From: JBNKHG01 sp050290225
Lineage (GTDB): Bacteria > Pseudomonadota > Gammaproteobacteria > Pseudomonadales > Cellvibrionaceae
Assembly: GCA_050290225.1 (NCBI GenBank)
Contig: JBNKHG010000007.1
Location: forward strand, 1 to 64,000
Length of the DNA: 64,000 nt
Reading direction: 5' to 3'
The notes under the pieces were generated by a model. It made no database searches and was not told the origin of the DNA. It saw only the letters and a program-made list of their open reading frames with translations. The position numbers and the translations under genes were made by a program. Of this stretch, positions 42,383 through 51,246 are shown piece by piece (position 1 is the first letter of the stretch; each line of letters starts with the position of its first letter).

Positions 42383-42775
42383 AGGATTCCTGCCTCCTTG
42401 ATTTTCACCAAACTGACCCGGTTGCCGTGACCTCCGGTGGGGTACTATTAAGTATATATAGACCATCGCAAATAGTCCGGCGGTGATTGCTCGAAGACGG
42501 GCATTCCTTTATCCCGGAACGCCTGTCGCTGAATTCGGGCAAGTGCGCAGGCGGCGCTTCATTTTAATTAACCATATTAAATGTATGGTTTTTGATCGAG
42601 ATAAAAGTGAATAAAATCAGTTGCTTACAAATGTCAATGAGATTTAGCCGAAGGTCTAGGTTGTGATTGTAGGTGTTGCCGTGTATGGTAGCTCCCTTTT
42701 TTCAAGCAGTTGTTTTGGTCGAAAACAGTCGTTAAAGCTGTTTTGGGGAGAACTAAATATAAAGGAGCAATCCTA
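42383..42775. other. Region upstream of adk with an A/T-rich hairpin
   Basis: No gene is supported apart from non-family frame extensions on both sides. AACCAT (42570-42575) and ATGGTT (42585-42590) form a weak stem followed by TTT on the plus strand. The adk ribosome-binding site AAGGAG is 8 nt before ATG 42776. Confidence 0.4.
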
Positions 42776-43429
42776 ATGCGAGTCATATTATTGGGAGCCC
42801 CTGGTGCCGGTAAAGGTACCCAGGCTCAATTTATTATGGAGAAGTACGGTATTCCGCAGATCTCCACAGGCGATATGCTGCGTGCCGCTGTCAAAGAGGG
42901 TACGGAACTGGGGCTGAAGGTGAAGGATATAATGGCCTCTGGCGGGTTGGTATCAGACGATCTGATTATTGCCCTGGTGAAAGAGCGTATCCAGGCCGAT
43001 GACTGCGCCAAGGGATTCCTGTTTGACGGTTTTCCTCGCACCATTCCTCAGGCAGAGGCTCTGAAAGATGCGGGTGTGGCGATCGATTGCGTTGTCGAGA
43101 TTGACGTGGATGATGAAGAGATTGTCTCCCGCCTCAGTGGTCGTCGGGTGCACGAAGCCTCTGGTCGCGTCTATCATGTGGTCTTCAATCCACCTAAGCA
43201 GGAAGGTATCGACGACGAGAGTGGTGAGCCACTGATTCAGCGCGAAGATGATAAAGAAGAAACTGTCCGCAACCGTCTCGCGGTTTACCATGAACAAACG
43301 GAGCCTTTGGTGGGTTTCTACAAGGCAGAAGAAGCGAAGGGCGGCGATACCGCTCCGCGCTACGTCAATATCCCGGGCGTCGGCGGTATGGAAGATATTC
43401 GTAACAAAATCTTTGAGGCGTTGGGCTAG
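42776..43429 (+). CDS. adk: Adenylate kinase
   Basis: Interconverts ATP + AMP and 2 ADP. From MRVILLGAPGAGKGTQ (ATG 42776) it has 217 residues. The P-loop GAPGAGKGTQ, AMP-binding STGDMLRAAV, GFPRTIPQAEAL and the LID segment (GRRVHEASGRVYHVVFNPPK) are present; the LID lacks zinc-binding cysteines, as in most Gram-negatives. The upstream open frame from 42710 is discarded because of the strong AAGGAG site. Confidence 0.97.
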   Translation: MRVILLGAPGAGKGTQAQFIMEKYGIPQISTGDMLRAAVKEGTELGLKVKDIMASGGLVSDDLIIALVKERIQADDCAKGFLFDGFPRTIPQAEALKDAGVAIDCVVEIDVDDEEIVSRLSGRRVHEASGRVYHVVFNPPKQEGIDDESGEPLIQREDDKEETVRNRLAVYHEQTEPLVGFYKAEEAKGGDTAPRYVNIPGVGGMEDIRNKIFEALG

Positions 43430-43469
43430 ACTGCGAACCCGTTTTGCGGGTGCAATATCAGTAAACGCC

Positions 43470-43501
43470 AAAAATAGGTCCCCCCCGGGGCCTATTTTTT
43501 T
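43470..43501 (+). terminator. Rho-independent terminator after adk
   Basis: AAAAATAGG...CCCC and GGGGCCTATTTTT form a 13-bp stem with a short C-rich loop and end in a run of seven Ts. A smaller GAACCCG/CGGGT hairpin lies just upstream. Confidence 0.88.
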
Positions 43502-43526
43502 GTGACCTGCCTTTGGATTTGGGCCG

Positions 43527-44534
43527 ATGAATGGAAATAAAACCAATAATGCCGTAATTCTGGTCAATCTTGGGACGCCCACTGCTCCCACTACCGGGGC
43601 CGTACGGAGATTTCTAAAAAGTTTTCTCAGCGACAAGCGGGTGGTGGAAATTCCGCGCTTGCTTTGGTTGCCCATTCTCTATGGCATTATATTGCCGTTT
43701 CGCTCGAAGAAAGTTGCGAAGCTTTACCGCGCTATCTGGCGCGATCAAGGCTCGCCACTCAAAGTCATTCTGACTGATCAAGTAATAGCGCTGGAACAAT
43801 GGCTTTGCTCTGAAAACAATGGCTCCCCGGTGCGGGTAACCGGGGCAATGGTTTATGGCTCTCCCAGTATCGAAGATCGCGTGGTCGAAATGCAGCGGGA
43901 GGGAATTGATAAGTTTTTGGTGTTGCCGCTCTATCCCCAGTATTCCGGAACGACTACTGGATCTGTATTTGATCAATATGCGGCCCTGATCAGAAAGTCC
44001 AGGAACGTGCCGGACATTAAAATCTGCAAAGACTATTACAAGCGCGAGGACTATATACAAGCGCTGGCAAACTCTGTTCGCGAGTATTGGGCTAACCATG
44101 GCAGATCCCAGCGTTTATTGCTGTCCTATCACGGAATTCCCCAGCGCTGTGTGGATCTCGGTGATCCCTATTACAACCAGTGCATGGAAACTTCCCACTT
44201 GCTGGCACAAGCCCTGGAGCTCAAAAGTGAGGAATGGGGTGTTAGTTTTCAGTCGCGGTTGGGAAAAGCCCAATGGTTACAACCCTACACTGATCAAGTA
44301 CTTGAAAACTGGGGAGCATCCGGTGTAAAGAGTGTTGATGTGTTGTGCCCGGCTTTTTCCGCCGATTGCCTGGAAACGATTGAAGAAATAGACCAGGAAA
44401 ACCGGGACCTATTTCTTCGAGCGGGGGGAGAACGATTTCAGTATATTCCTTGCCTCAACGTTCGCGAGGACCATATACAAATGATGGCAAATATTGCCTG
44501 TGAGTATTTCCAATCCTCGAAAAACGACTGCTGA
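43527..44534 (+). CDS. hemH: Ferrochelatase
   Basis: Final step of haem synthesis, inserting Fe2+ into protoporphyrin IX. The 335-residue protein has LVNLGTPTAPTTGAVRRFLK at the N-terminus, the catalytic His in LLLSYHGIPQRC and the acidic metal path in CPAFSADCLETIEEID. The Cys residues of HGIPQRCVDLGDPY are typical. It starts 26 bp after the adk terminator and therefore needs its own promoter or read-through. Confidence 0.96.
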   Translation: MNGNKTNNAVILVNLGTPTAPTTGAVRRFLKSFLSDKRVVEIPRLLWLPILYGIILPFRSKKVAKLYRAIWRDQGSPLKVILTDQVIALEQWLCSENNGSPVRVTGAMVYGSPSIEDRVVEMQREGIDKFLVLPLYPQYSGTTTGSVFDQYAALIRKSRNVPDIKICKDYYKREDYIQALANSVREYWANHGRSQRLLLSYHGIPQRCVDLGDPYYNQCMETSHLLAQALELKSEEWGVSFQSRLGKAQWLQPYTDQVLENWGASGVKSVDVLCPAFSADCLETIEEIDQENRDLFLRAGGERFQYIPCLNVREDHIQMMANIACEYFQSSKNDC

Positions 44535-45056
44535 AAGTCATTGGCGGCTTAAATTTTCAAAAAAACCTTCCTCGCACCGACACTTTATCACCTCGATTTA
44601 GCAAAAATTGGAATCCTGAGGGGTTTCTACCTTTTGTTGGCGACCTGAATCCCTGTTTTTCGATCGATTTTCGGATTCGCTGACTTTTGGAAAGGCGTTC
44701 GAGAGTGTCTTCAGGATCAAATTGCAATGCGAAATGCGTTTTGCCTTAAAAAAATCACCTCGTTTGGTAACTTGAACACCTAAAACCTCGTCGCCAAATA
44801 AAAATTTGTGAGAAATACACAAAAATTTGTCCTCAAAACTTAAAAAAAACCATTTTTTTTGCAAATCGTGTCGTTTTTTGGGTGCAAAAGTGAATTTTTT
44901 TAAATAATATTCTTGTGTCGCTTTTGGCGATTATTTTTTGTGCTATTGTTTGTAGTGGTTCTAGCAGTAACGTGGTTCTAGTGAAAGCGTGGTTCGAATG
45001 AGGGTTACATCAGAGTTACTTCAGATCGAGCCTAAGGAAAGTCGAGGAGAACTATT
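44535..45056. other. A/T-rich region upstream of the histone-like gene
   Basis: A 522-bp spacer with far lower GC than its surroundings. It contains closely spaced A- and T-tracts between 44800 and 44925 (for example A8 near 44842 and T8 near 44853), expected to bend DNA. AAAAATTTGT occurs twice near 44801 and 44821. A 17-bp-period triplicate follows at 44955. The minus-strand frame 44598-44864 is Lys/Phe-rich with no ribosome-binding site and is probably fortuitous. Confidence 0.55.
44955..45005. repeat. Three direct repeats with 17-bp period before the histone-like gene
   Basis: GTGGTTCTAG begins at 44955 and at 44972, and the degenerate GTGGTTCGAA begins at 44989. All three lie between the A-tract region and the ribosome-binding site (GAGGAG, 45046-45051), so they could be operators or part of the 5' leader. 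Confidence 0.75.
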
Positions 45057-45893
45057 ATGGCGAGAGTTGCTAAGAAATCAGCTGCGAAGAAGAAATCCCC
45101 CGCAAAACGACGAGCTGTTAAGCGTCCGGTTACGAAAAAAAAGGCAGTAGCTTCAAAGTCAGTGACGGATTCGACAGTCGTCAAAGCCCAAGCTGCATTT
45201 GATAAGCTGCAAAAAGAGTCCCAGGCCCACGCCAAAGCAGTGACGGCAGCACGAAAAAAAGCCGCCGCTGCCAAAAATGCGGCTGCAAAGTCCAATAAAG
45301 CTGTTGATAAGCGGAAAGCGAAGGCGGCTGCTACGGCTGCCAGTAAATTGTCCGCCAAATCCAAAAACCTGCGTGCCAAATCTGCTGAAGCCCGGCAAAA
45401 ACTGGCAAACGCCAAAATTTTGGCTAGTGTGAAAGCGGCTGAAGCCGCCGCTGCTGCCCGAGTTGAAGCATTGGCGTCAAGTTTGGCGGAAAAAGCCGAG
45501 GCGGACTTGGCGAATGCCGTCAAGGCATTTGAGGCTAAATGGAAGAGTCAGCGTAACGCCGCCAATGTGAAGCGGGTTAAAGCTGCGGCCAAGAAACTGG
45601 CCGTAAAAACCAAGGCCGCAGAGAAGAAGGCAAAGGCCAAAATAGCCGCCGCTGAGAAAAAAGCGGCTGCCAAGACCAAGGCTGCGATGAAAAAAGCGGC
45701 CGCCAAGGCCAGGATGGTAGAGCGGAAGGCGGCAGCCAAAATGAAGGCCGCCGAGAAAAAAGTAGCCGCAAAAGCAAGGGCCGCTGCAAAGCGGGTAGCG
45801 GCAAAATCAAAAGCCAAACCTAAAAAAGCGGCCGCCAAACCCAAGGCAAAGGCGAAAAAAGCCGCCAGAAAATCCAAAGGGCGGAAAAAATAG
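45057..45893 (+). CDS. Histone H1-like Lys/Ala-rich DNA-binding protein (AlgP-like)
   Basis: Extremely basic 278-residue protein built from Lys and Ala. The N-terminal 40 residues are Lys/Arg-rich, residues 40-165 form a long Ala-rich helical region (QAAFDKLQKESQAHAKAVTA), and residues 175-278 are KKAAAK-type repeats. AlgP/AlgR3 of Pseudomonas and other bacterial H1-like proteins share this composition and bind DNA without sequence specificity. AlgP influences alginate gene expression, but the repeat alone cannot prove orthology. The hydrophobic Ala/Phe frames opposite are shadows. Confidence 0.82.
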   Translation: MARVAKKSAAKKKSPAKRRAVKRPVTKKKAVASKSVTDSTVVKAQAAFDKLQKESQAHAKAVTAARKKAAAAKNAAAKSNKAVDKRKAKAAATAASKLSAKSKNLRAKSAEARQKLANAKILASVKAAEAAAAARVEALASSLAEKAEADLANAVKAFEAKWKSQRNAANVKRVKAAAKKLAVKTKAAEKKAKAKIAAAEKKAAAKTKAAMKKAAAKARMVERKAAAKMKAAEKKVAAKARAAAKRVAAKSKAKPKKAAAKPKAKAKKAARKSKGRKK

Positions 45894-45956
45894 CCCGTAA
45901 TAGGTCCCTGAGTTCCCGATGAGGTGTTCCGGCGCCATTTTTCGGGTATAAACTAC

Positions 45957-45992
45957 AAAAATCCCCCGAGTGAGTACTTGGGGGATTTTTTT
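45957..45992 (+). terminator. Rho-independent terminator after the histone-like gene
   Basis: AATCCCCC and GGGGGATT form a stem with inner GAG/CTT pairing around a short loop, preceded by A-tract and followed by seven Ts. The A-tract could also make it work in reverse. Confidence 0.88.
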
Positions 45993-46058
45993 ATGTATAG
46001 CCCCGCCAAATTCTGCGAAAATACGCCCTGAATTTATCCTGATCACCTTCTTTGCTCT

Positions 46059-46766
46059 ATGACCAATATTTTAGCGCTGGATACCTCCACGGATGCCTGT
46101 TCCGTTGCCCTGGCTATGGATGGGGTAATCGTTGAAGACTTTGCCATCATTCCCCGTGAACACACAAGACGCCTGTTGCCGATGGTCGATGGAATATTGA
46201 GGCAGCACCAGCTGAAGCTGAGGGCTCTGGATGCCATTGCCTTTGGGCGCGGACCAGGCTCTTTTACAGGTTTACGAATATGCCTGGGGGTGGTGCAGGG
46301 GTTGGCGTTTGGCGCCAACCTTCCCGTAATTCCCGTGTCCACCCTCGCGGCAATGGCCGCCGGCGCCTTTCGCCGGCAACAAGTCGCTTCCCGGAGCCCA
46401 TTACTGGTGGCGCTGGATGCCCGTATGGATGAAATATATGGCGGTGTATTCTGCCAAAATGGCAACGTCGAGGCGTTGACTGCGCTGCGGGATGAATTCG
46501 TGATGGCCCCCAGTTCAGTGGTGGAACACTTGAGCGACTTGCGGGGAGAGCTCAGTGGTGTTGGCGCCGGTTGGCATTATCCGGAACTTCAGGGGTTGGC
46601 ACCTGTTATGGTTGATCTGGATTGTCATCCCCATGCCTACGATATTGCGGCTTTGGCCTGCAAGGCCTTTGAGCAGGGAGAAGTCCTTGACGTTATGGCT
46701 GCTGAACCCGTGTACTTGCGGGATAAGGTTTCCTGGAAAAAACGCCAAAAAATCAGACAAGGTTAG
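46059..46766 (+). CDS. tsaB: tRNA threonylcarbamoyladenosine biosynthesis protein TsaB
   Basis: Scaffold subunit of the TsaBDE complex making t6A37 in ANN-decoding tRNAs. The 235-residue protein has the ASKHA-fold start ILALDTSTDACSVAL, the motif HTRRLLPMVDGIL and FGRGPGSFTGLRICLGVVQGLA. The next gene, uppP, begins 21 bp later. Confidence 0.94.
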   Translation: MTNILALDTSTDACSVALAMDGVIVEDFAIIPREHTRRLLPMVDGILRQHQLKLRALDAIAFGRGPGSFTGLRICLGVVQGLAFGANLPVIPVSTLAAMAAGAFRRQQVASRSPLLVALDARMDEIYGGVFCQNGNVEALTALRDEFVMAPSSVVEHLSDLRGELSGVGAGWHYPELQGLAPVMVDLDCHPHAYDIAALACKAFEQGEVLDVMAAEPVYLRDKVSWKKRQKIRQG

Positions 46767-46787
46767 AAATCGGGAGTAGTGACTGGA

Positions 46788-47585
46788 ATGGAGTGGTTTC
46801 AAATTGCTATTTTGGCGTTAATACAGGGCATCACCGAGTTCCTGCCCATATCCAGTTCGGCGCACTTGATCTTGCCGAAGGAGGTTCTGGGTTGGCCGGA
46901 CCAGGGGCTGGCCTTCGATGTGGCCGTTCACGTAGGTTCTTTAGGCGCTGTCGTGTGGTATTTCCGCCGTGATATCCAACAGTTAATCGTGGCTTGGTTG
47001 GCGGGACTTGCGGGAAATCGTACCCAGGAAAGCCGTTTGGCCTGGTACATCATTTGGGCCACGGTTCCTGCCGGACTCATTGGTTTTGTTTTTAATGAGA
47101 TGATTGAGCAGCACCTGCGCTCCGTGTTTGTCATCATGGTAACAACGTTGCTCTTCGGTTTGTTGCTGGGTTGGTCCGATAAAATGGGCGGGCGAGGCAA
47201 ACAACTCACAGAAATCACCCTTTGGGTGGCATTGGCGGTGGGCATGGCCCAGTCCCTTGCCCTGATTCCCGGAACTTCCCGCTCCGGTATCACGATAACC
47301 ATGGCATTGTTTTTAGGGTTACAGCGTGAGGCTGCCGCGAAGTTTTCTTTTTTGCTATCCATTCCGGTTATCGTTCTGAGTGGCGGTTTGAAAGTAGTGG
47401 AGTTGCTCGGTAGCCAAGGCGTGATCTGGCCAGATCTTTTCGCGGCTGTCTTGTTGTCGGGCATCAGCGCTTATCTGTGTATTTATTATTTCCTCGAGTT
47501 TATAAACCGCATTGGTATGATGCCCTTTGTGTATTACCGCATCGCTTTGGCCGGCATACTCGGGGCGGTGATCGTATTCAGTTAA
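46788..47585 (+). CDS. uppP: Undecaprenyl-diphosphate phosphatase
   Basis: Integral membrane enzyme recycling the lipid carrier of peptidoglycan synthesis; overproduction gives bacitracin resistance. The 265-residue protein begins MEWFQIAILALIQGITEFLP. Catalytic motifs ITEFLPISSSAHLIL and PGTSRSGITITMALFLGL are intact, and about eight helices are predicted. The GTG at 46779 is a possible start but sits too close to GGGAG; ATG 46788 fits the family. Confidence 0.95.
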   Translation: MEWFQIAILALIQGITEFLPISSSAHLILPKEVLGWPDQGLAFDVAVHVGSLGAVVWYFRRDIQQLIVAWLAGLAGNRTQESRLAWYIIWATVPAGLIGFVFNEMIEQHLRSVFVIMVTTLLFGLLLGWSDKMGGRGKQLTEITLWVALAVGMAQSLALIPGTSRSGITITMALFLGLQREAAAKFSFLLSIPVIVLSGGLKVVELLGSQGVIWPDLFAAVLLSGISAYLCIYYFLEFINRIGMMPFVYYRIALAGILGAVIVFS

Positions 47586-47606
47586 ACAGCAGGCGGTAGA
47601 AAGACT

Positions 47607-48500
47607 ATGTCGACAGCAAAAGAGTCTAAAAAAATGGCTTTTCTGGGTTTGGGGGTAATGGGCTACCCCATGGCGGGTCATTTGGCCAGGGCCGGGCACC
47701 AGGTCACGGTTTATAACCGCACATCGGCCAAAGCCGCAGCCTGGCTGTCGGAATTTGGCAATCAGAGCGCGTCCACGCCAAAGCAGGCTGTCAGCGATGC
47801 CGAGATCGTGTTTGCCTGCGTCGGTAATGACAATGACTTGCGCGAGGTGACTCTCGGCGCGGAGGGGGCGTTCCAAGCTATGGCGCCCAACACTGTGTTT
47901 GTGGATCACACCACGGCGTCTGCCGAGGTGGCTCGTGAATTGGCGCAAGAGGCTGGGCGACGGGGCTTTAACTTTCTCGATGCCCCGGTATCCGGCGGCC
48001 AGGCCGGCGCAGAGAATGGGCAGCTCACGGTGATGGTAGGTGGTGAAGAGACTGTCTTTAATACCGCGAAGCCAATTATTGACATCTTCGCCCGCTCGAT
48101 AAAATTGATGGGGCCAGCCGGCAGCGGTCAATTGTGCAAAATGGTCAATCAGATCTGTATTGCGGGATTGGTGCAGGGTCTGGCGGAAGGTCTGCACTTT
48201 GCTCGTTCAGCGGGGCTGGATGGCCATGAGGTGGTGAAGGTGATTTCAAAAGGGGCTGCCCAGTCCTGGCAAATGGAGAATCGCTACCAGACTATGTTGG
48301 CGGGAGATTACGAGCATGGGTTTGCGGTTGATTGGATGCGCAAAGACCTTTCCATTGTATTGGATGAGGCTCGTAAAAATGGCTCTCACCTGCCGGTAAC
48401 CGCATTGGTGGATCAGCTTTATGGTGAAGTACAGGCGCTCGGTGGCGGGCGCTGGGATACCTCCAGCCTGTTGGCACGGCTGGAAAACCTGCGTCGCTAA
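47607..48500 (+). CDS. NAD(P)-dependent beta-hydroxyacid dehydrogenase
   Basis: Oxidoreductase of 297 residues in the 3-hydroxyisobutyrate/tartronate-semialdehyde reductase family. The Rossmann motif FLGLGVMGYPMAGHLARAG is followed by YNRTSAKAAAW (an Arg and Thr after strand 2, suggesting NADP preference), the substrate loop DAPVSGGQAGAENG and the catalytic Lys in QLCKMVNQICIAG. Its metabolic partner genes are absent, so the substrate is open: GarR, MmsB and GLYR-like enzymes share these motifs. Confidence 0.88.
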   Translation: MSTAKESKKMAFLGLGVMGYPMAGHLARAGHQVTVYNRTSAKAAAWLSEFGNQSASTPKQAVSDAEIVFACVGNDNDLREVTLGAEGAFQAMAPNTVFVDHTTASAEVARELAQEAGRRGFNFLDAPVSGGQAGAENGQLTVMVGGEETVFNTAKPIIDIFARSIKLMGPAGSGQLCKMVNQICIAGLVQGLAEGLHFARSAGLDGHEVVKVISKGAAQSWQMENRYQTMLAGDYEHGFAVDWMRKDLSIVLDEARKNGSHLPVTALVDQLYGEVQALGGGRWDTSSLLARLENLRR

Positions 48501-48597
48501 CAGGGCCAATTGAAACCTGCTAAATAACATACATACCCCATTGAATGTCTGGGCTCGACGAAAAAGGTTCGTCACTGATTGCCCTAATGACAGCGAT

Positions 48598-48630
48598 AGG
48601 TAAGCCACGAACTTGAGGTAAGCCACGAAC
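48598..48630. repeat. Direct repeat placing two copies of the apeB leader
   Basis: AGGTAAGCCACGAAC occurs at 48598-48612 and 48616-48630, separated by TTG. The second copy ends directly before the apeB ATG at 48631, so the AGG that could serve as ribosome-binding site is duplicated. Confidence 0.85.
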
Positions 48631-49944
48631 ATGACTCCCGAAAAATTTAGTGAAAAGCTCCGCGCTTTTTTGCACGCGTCACCAACGCCCTTTCACGCCG
48701 TTGCCAATATGGCGGCGGAATTTGAGCAGGCGGGATTTGTCGCCCTGGACGAAGGCAGTCCGTGGCAGCTACAGCCTGGACAAAAATACTATGTTACGCG
48801 CAATGGTTCCTCCATTATCGCGTTTGTCTACGGTAAATCGGATATGCCCGCCAATGGACTTCGAATGGCCGGCGCGCATACCGACAGTCCTTGCCTCAAA
48901 GTGAAACCGCACCCGGAAATCAATAGCCAGGGATATTATCAACTGGGGGTGGAGGTTTATGGCGGTGTATTGCTCAACCCCTGGTTTGATCGCGATCTGT
49001 CCCTGGGGGGGCGTGTGACCTACCGCTGTGATCAGGGGCGAATTCACAATTCACTGCTGGATTTTGGTCGGGCGATTGCCGTTATCCCCAGCCTGGCAAT
49101 TCACCTTGACCGGGATGCCAATAAAAATCGCAGTGTCAATCCACAGAAGGATATCCCGCCAATCCTGATGCAATCGGAGGCCGGGAGTAACATCGAATTT
49201 CGCCAATTGCTTCTGTCGGAGTTACAACGTCAGTCGCCGACATTAAAGGCGAGTGCTGTGCTCGACTACGAGTTGAGCTTTTATGATGTCCAGCCACCGG
49301 CAGTCGTGGGTTTGGAAGGCGACTTTATCGCCAGCGCCAGGCTGGATAACCTGCTGAGCTGTTTTGTGGAAATGCAGGCATTGATCGATGCCGATGGCGA
49401 GGAGAGCGCGCTGCTGGTGTGCAACGATCATGAAGAGGTGGGTAGCGCTTCAGCCTGCGGTGCCCAGGGGCCGATGTTGAAGAGTGTTCTGGAGCGCTGG
49501 TTGCCGGATATTGAGTTGCGCAATCGCGCCATTGACAAGTCCATGATGATATCCGCCGATAATGCCCACGGTGTGCACCCGAACTTCAGTGACAGGCACG
49601 ACGGCAATCACGGTCCGCTGCTTAACAAGGGACCGGTTATCAAAGTCAACGCCAATCAGCGTTACGCCAGTAACAGTGAAACCAGCGGTGTATTCCGTCA
49701 CCTGTGTGATCAATGCGATGTACCGGTGCAGGCCTTTGTGACGCGCACGGACCTTGCCTGTGGCAGCACCATCGGTCCCATTACGGCCACCGAGGTTGGC
49801 GTTAAGACCCTCGATGTGGGCGTGCCCACCTTTGCCATGCATTCGGTGCGCGAATTGGCCGGTGTACGTGATGCGTATTACCTCTATCAGGTACTCCATT
49901 GCTTTTTCCAACTGCGCGAAGCGCCCGGGGTTAGTCGGGGATAG
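48631..49944 (+). CDS. apeB: M18 family aminopeptidase
   Basis: Zinc aminopeptidase of 437 residues. Motifs: MAGAHTDSPCLKVKP (metal-binding His/Asp), the catalytic Asp region ARLDNLLSCFVEMQAL, NDHEEVGSASACGAQGP (catalytic Glu pair) and MISADNAHGVHPNF. The C-terminal metal His is in VPTFAMHSVRELAG. Cytosolic peptidase of the aspartyl aminopeptidase group. Confidence 0.94.
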   Translation: MTPEKFSEKLRAFLHASPTPFHAVANMAAEFEQAGFVALDEGSPWQLQPGQKYYVTRNGSSIIAFVYGKSDMPANGLRMAGAHTDSPCLKVKPHPEINSQGYYQLGVEVYGGVLLNPWFDRDLSLGGRVTYRCDQGRIHNSLLDFGRAIAVIPSLAIHLDRDANKNRSVNPQKDIPPILMQSEAGSNIEFRQLLLSELQRQSPTLKASAVLDYELSFYDVQPPAVVGLEGDFIASARLDNLLSCFVEMQALIDADGEESALLVCNDHEEVGSASACGAQGPMLKSVLERWLPDIELRNRAIDKSMMISADNAHGVHPNFSDRHDGNHGPLLNKGPVIKVNANQRYASNSETSGVFRHLCDQCDVPVQAFVTRTDLACGSTIGPITATEVGVKTLDVGVPTFAMHSVRELAGVRDAYYLYQVLHCFFQLREAPGVSRG

Positions 49945-49983
49945 GGCGTTCGAGCGCGGAGAAGTCCGGGTGGCGAGGCGACA

Positions 49984-51129
49984 ATGTCGATGAAAGTGCT
50001 ACTTTTATCCGCCTATGATGCTGCCAGTCATCGTCGATGGCGCGGTGGTCTGCAGGTTCAGTTTCCCGACTATCAGTGGACTCAACTGCAGCTGCCTGCG
50101 CGTTATTTCAACTGGCGAATCCGTGGAAACAGCCTGAGCTGGGCATTTGACGAGCGCGACGTCCTGTCCAGGCATTACGACCTGGTTATCGCCACATCCA
50201 TGGTAGACCTGTCGGCCTTGAGGGGCTTTGTGCCGAGCCTGGGAAAGGTGCCGACACTGGTGTATTTTCATGAGAATCAGTTTGCCTACCCTGCCAGTGA
50301 CCGTCAGCACAACAGTGTCGAACCTCAATTGGTCAACCTGTACACCGCACTCTGTGCCGATCGCATAGCGTTTAACTCACGCTACAATCGAGACAGTTTT
50401 TTTGACGGGGTAGCGGCGCTGTTACGGCGGTTGCCGGATCACGTTCCCAAGGGACTGGTGACGCGGATGCAGGCGCGTGCGCTTTGCTTGCCCGTGCCCC
50501 TGGAATCAGACTGCTTCGCGACTGGAGGCGGGGAGGCGGTAGCCTCAGTTGTACCCGCAGACGACGACTGCTTTCATCTGGTCTGGAACCATCGCTGGGA
50601 GTACGACAAAGGACCCGACCGTTTTTATGCCTCTTTGCAGCAGCTATTTCCCTGCGAGCAGGCTATTAAGTGCCATGTCGTTGGCCAGCAGTTTCGTCAG
50701 AGCCCGGCCGAATTCGAGGCCATCAAGCAATTGCTGCAGAACAATGGGGCCCTTGGGGAGTGGGGTTATATGGCTTCGCATTCGGCCTATCGTCAACTGC
50801 TCTCCCAAAGCCAGGCGGTGGTTTCAAGTGCACTGCACGACTTCCAGGGGTTGTCGGTAATGGAGGCGGTGGCGGCAGGCTGTCAGCCTATTGTGCCGGC
50901 GCGGGAAGCTTATCCCGAGTGGTTTGGCGAATCTGCCTGCTATGCCAGTAATTTGAAACGGCCGGAAAGGGAAGCGCGGACGCTGGCCGAAGCCATTGCC
51001 TGTGCCGCAAGTGACTGGCGGGAGGGTAAAACAGTTAATGCCGCCCCCCTGAATTCAGTTCGAGCGATGGCCTGGACCCGACTGCGCCCTCGGTACAAGG
51101 CTTTGTTCGAGGAACTGGCGGCACTTTGA
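49984..51129 (+). CDS. QTMAN/DUF3524-type glycosyltransferase
   Basis: GT4-like glycosyltransferase of 381 residues. The N-terminal QTMAN_N (DUF3524) domain shows LLLSAYDAASHRRWRGGL, LPARYFNWRIRGNSLSWAF, DLVIATSMVDLSALRG and YFHENQFAYP. The C-terminal Rossmann domain has LVWNHRWEYDKGPD and the GT4 donor site SSALHDFQGLSVMEAVAAGC. The human member (GTDC1/QTMAN) mannosylates queuosine in tRNA-Asp; bacterial members are not known to me to be characterised, so the tRNA role is inference. It lies just before trpS. ATG 49990 is an alternative start. Confidence 0.85.
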   Translation: MSMKVLLLSAYDAASHRRWRGGLQVQFPDYQWTQLQLPARYFNWRIRGNSLSWAFDERDVLSRHYDLVIATSMVDLSALRGFVPSLGKVPTLVYFHENQFAYPASDRQHNSVEPQLVNLYTALCADRIAFNSRYNRDSFFDGVAALLRRLPDHVPKGLVTRMQARALCLPVPLESDCFATGGGEAVASVVPADDDCFHLVWNHRWEYDKGPDRFYASLQQLFPCEQAIKCHVVGQQFRQSPAEFEAIKQLLQNNGALGEWGYMASHSAYRQLLSQSQAVVSSALHDFQGLSVMEAVAAGCQPIVPAREAYPEWFGESACYASNLKRPEREARTLAEAIACAASDWREGKTVNAAPLNSVRAMAWTRLRPRYKALFEELAAL

Positions 51130-51208
51130 AAGGCGCTTCGCATTTCACCTGGGGTTTATTCCCTGTATCATAGGCGACCTTCAATACCGATAAACATATT
51201 CCATAAAT

Positions 51209-51225
51209 TGACATCTCCAATGTCA
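51209..51225. promoter_or_regulatory. Perfect dyad upstream of trpS
   Basis: TGACAT (51209-51214) and ATGTCA (51220-51225) are perfect inverted repeats with a 5-nt spacer, 22 bp before the trpS start. The left arm lies in a TTGACA hexamer, a possible -35, but no good -10 follows at 17 bp. It may be an operator. Confidence 0.4.
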
Positions 51226-51246
51226 TAAGGGTTGTAAGTAGTAGGC

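Noticed and set aside
44598..44864. Minus-strand 88-residue ORF in the A/T-rich spacer
   Set aside because: Lys/Phe content follows from the base composition; no ribosome-binding site and no family features.
45032..45523. Ala/Phe-rich hydrophobic ORF opposite the histone-like gene
   Set aside because: The antisense of Lys/Ala codons gives Phe/Ala-rich frames; it is a shadow.
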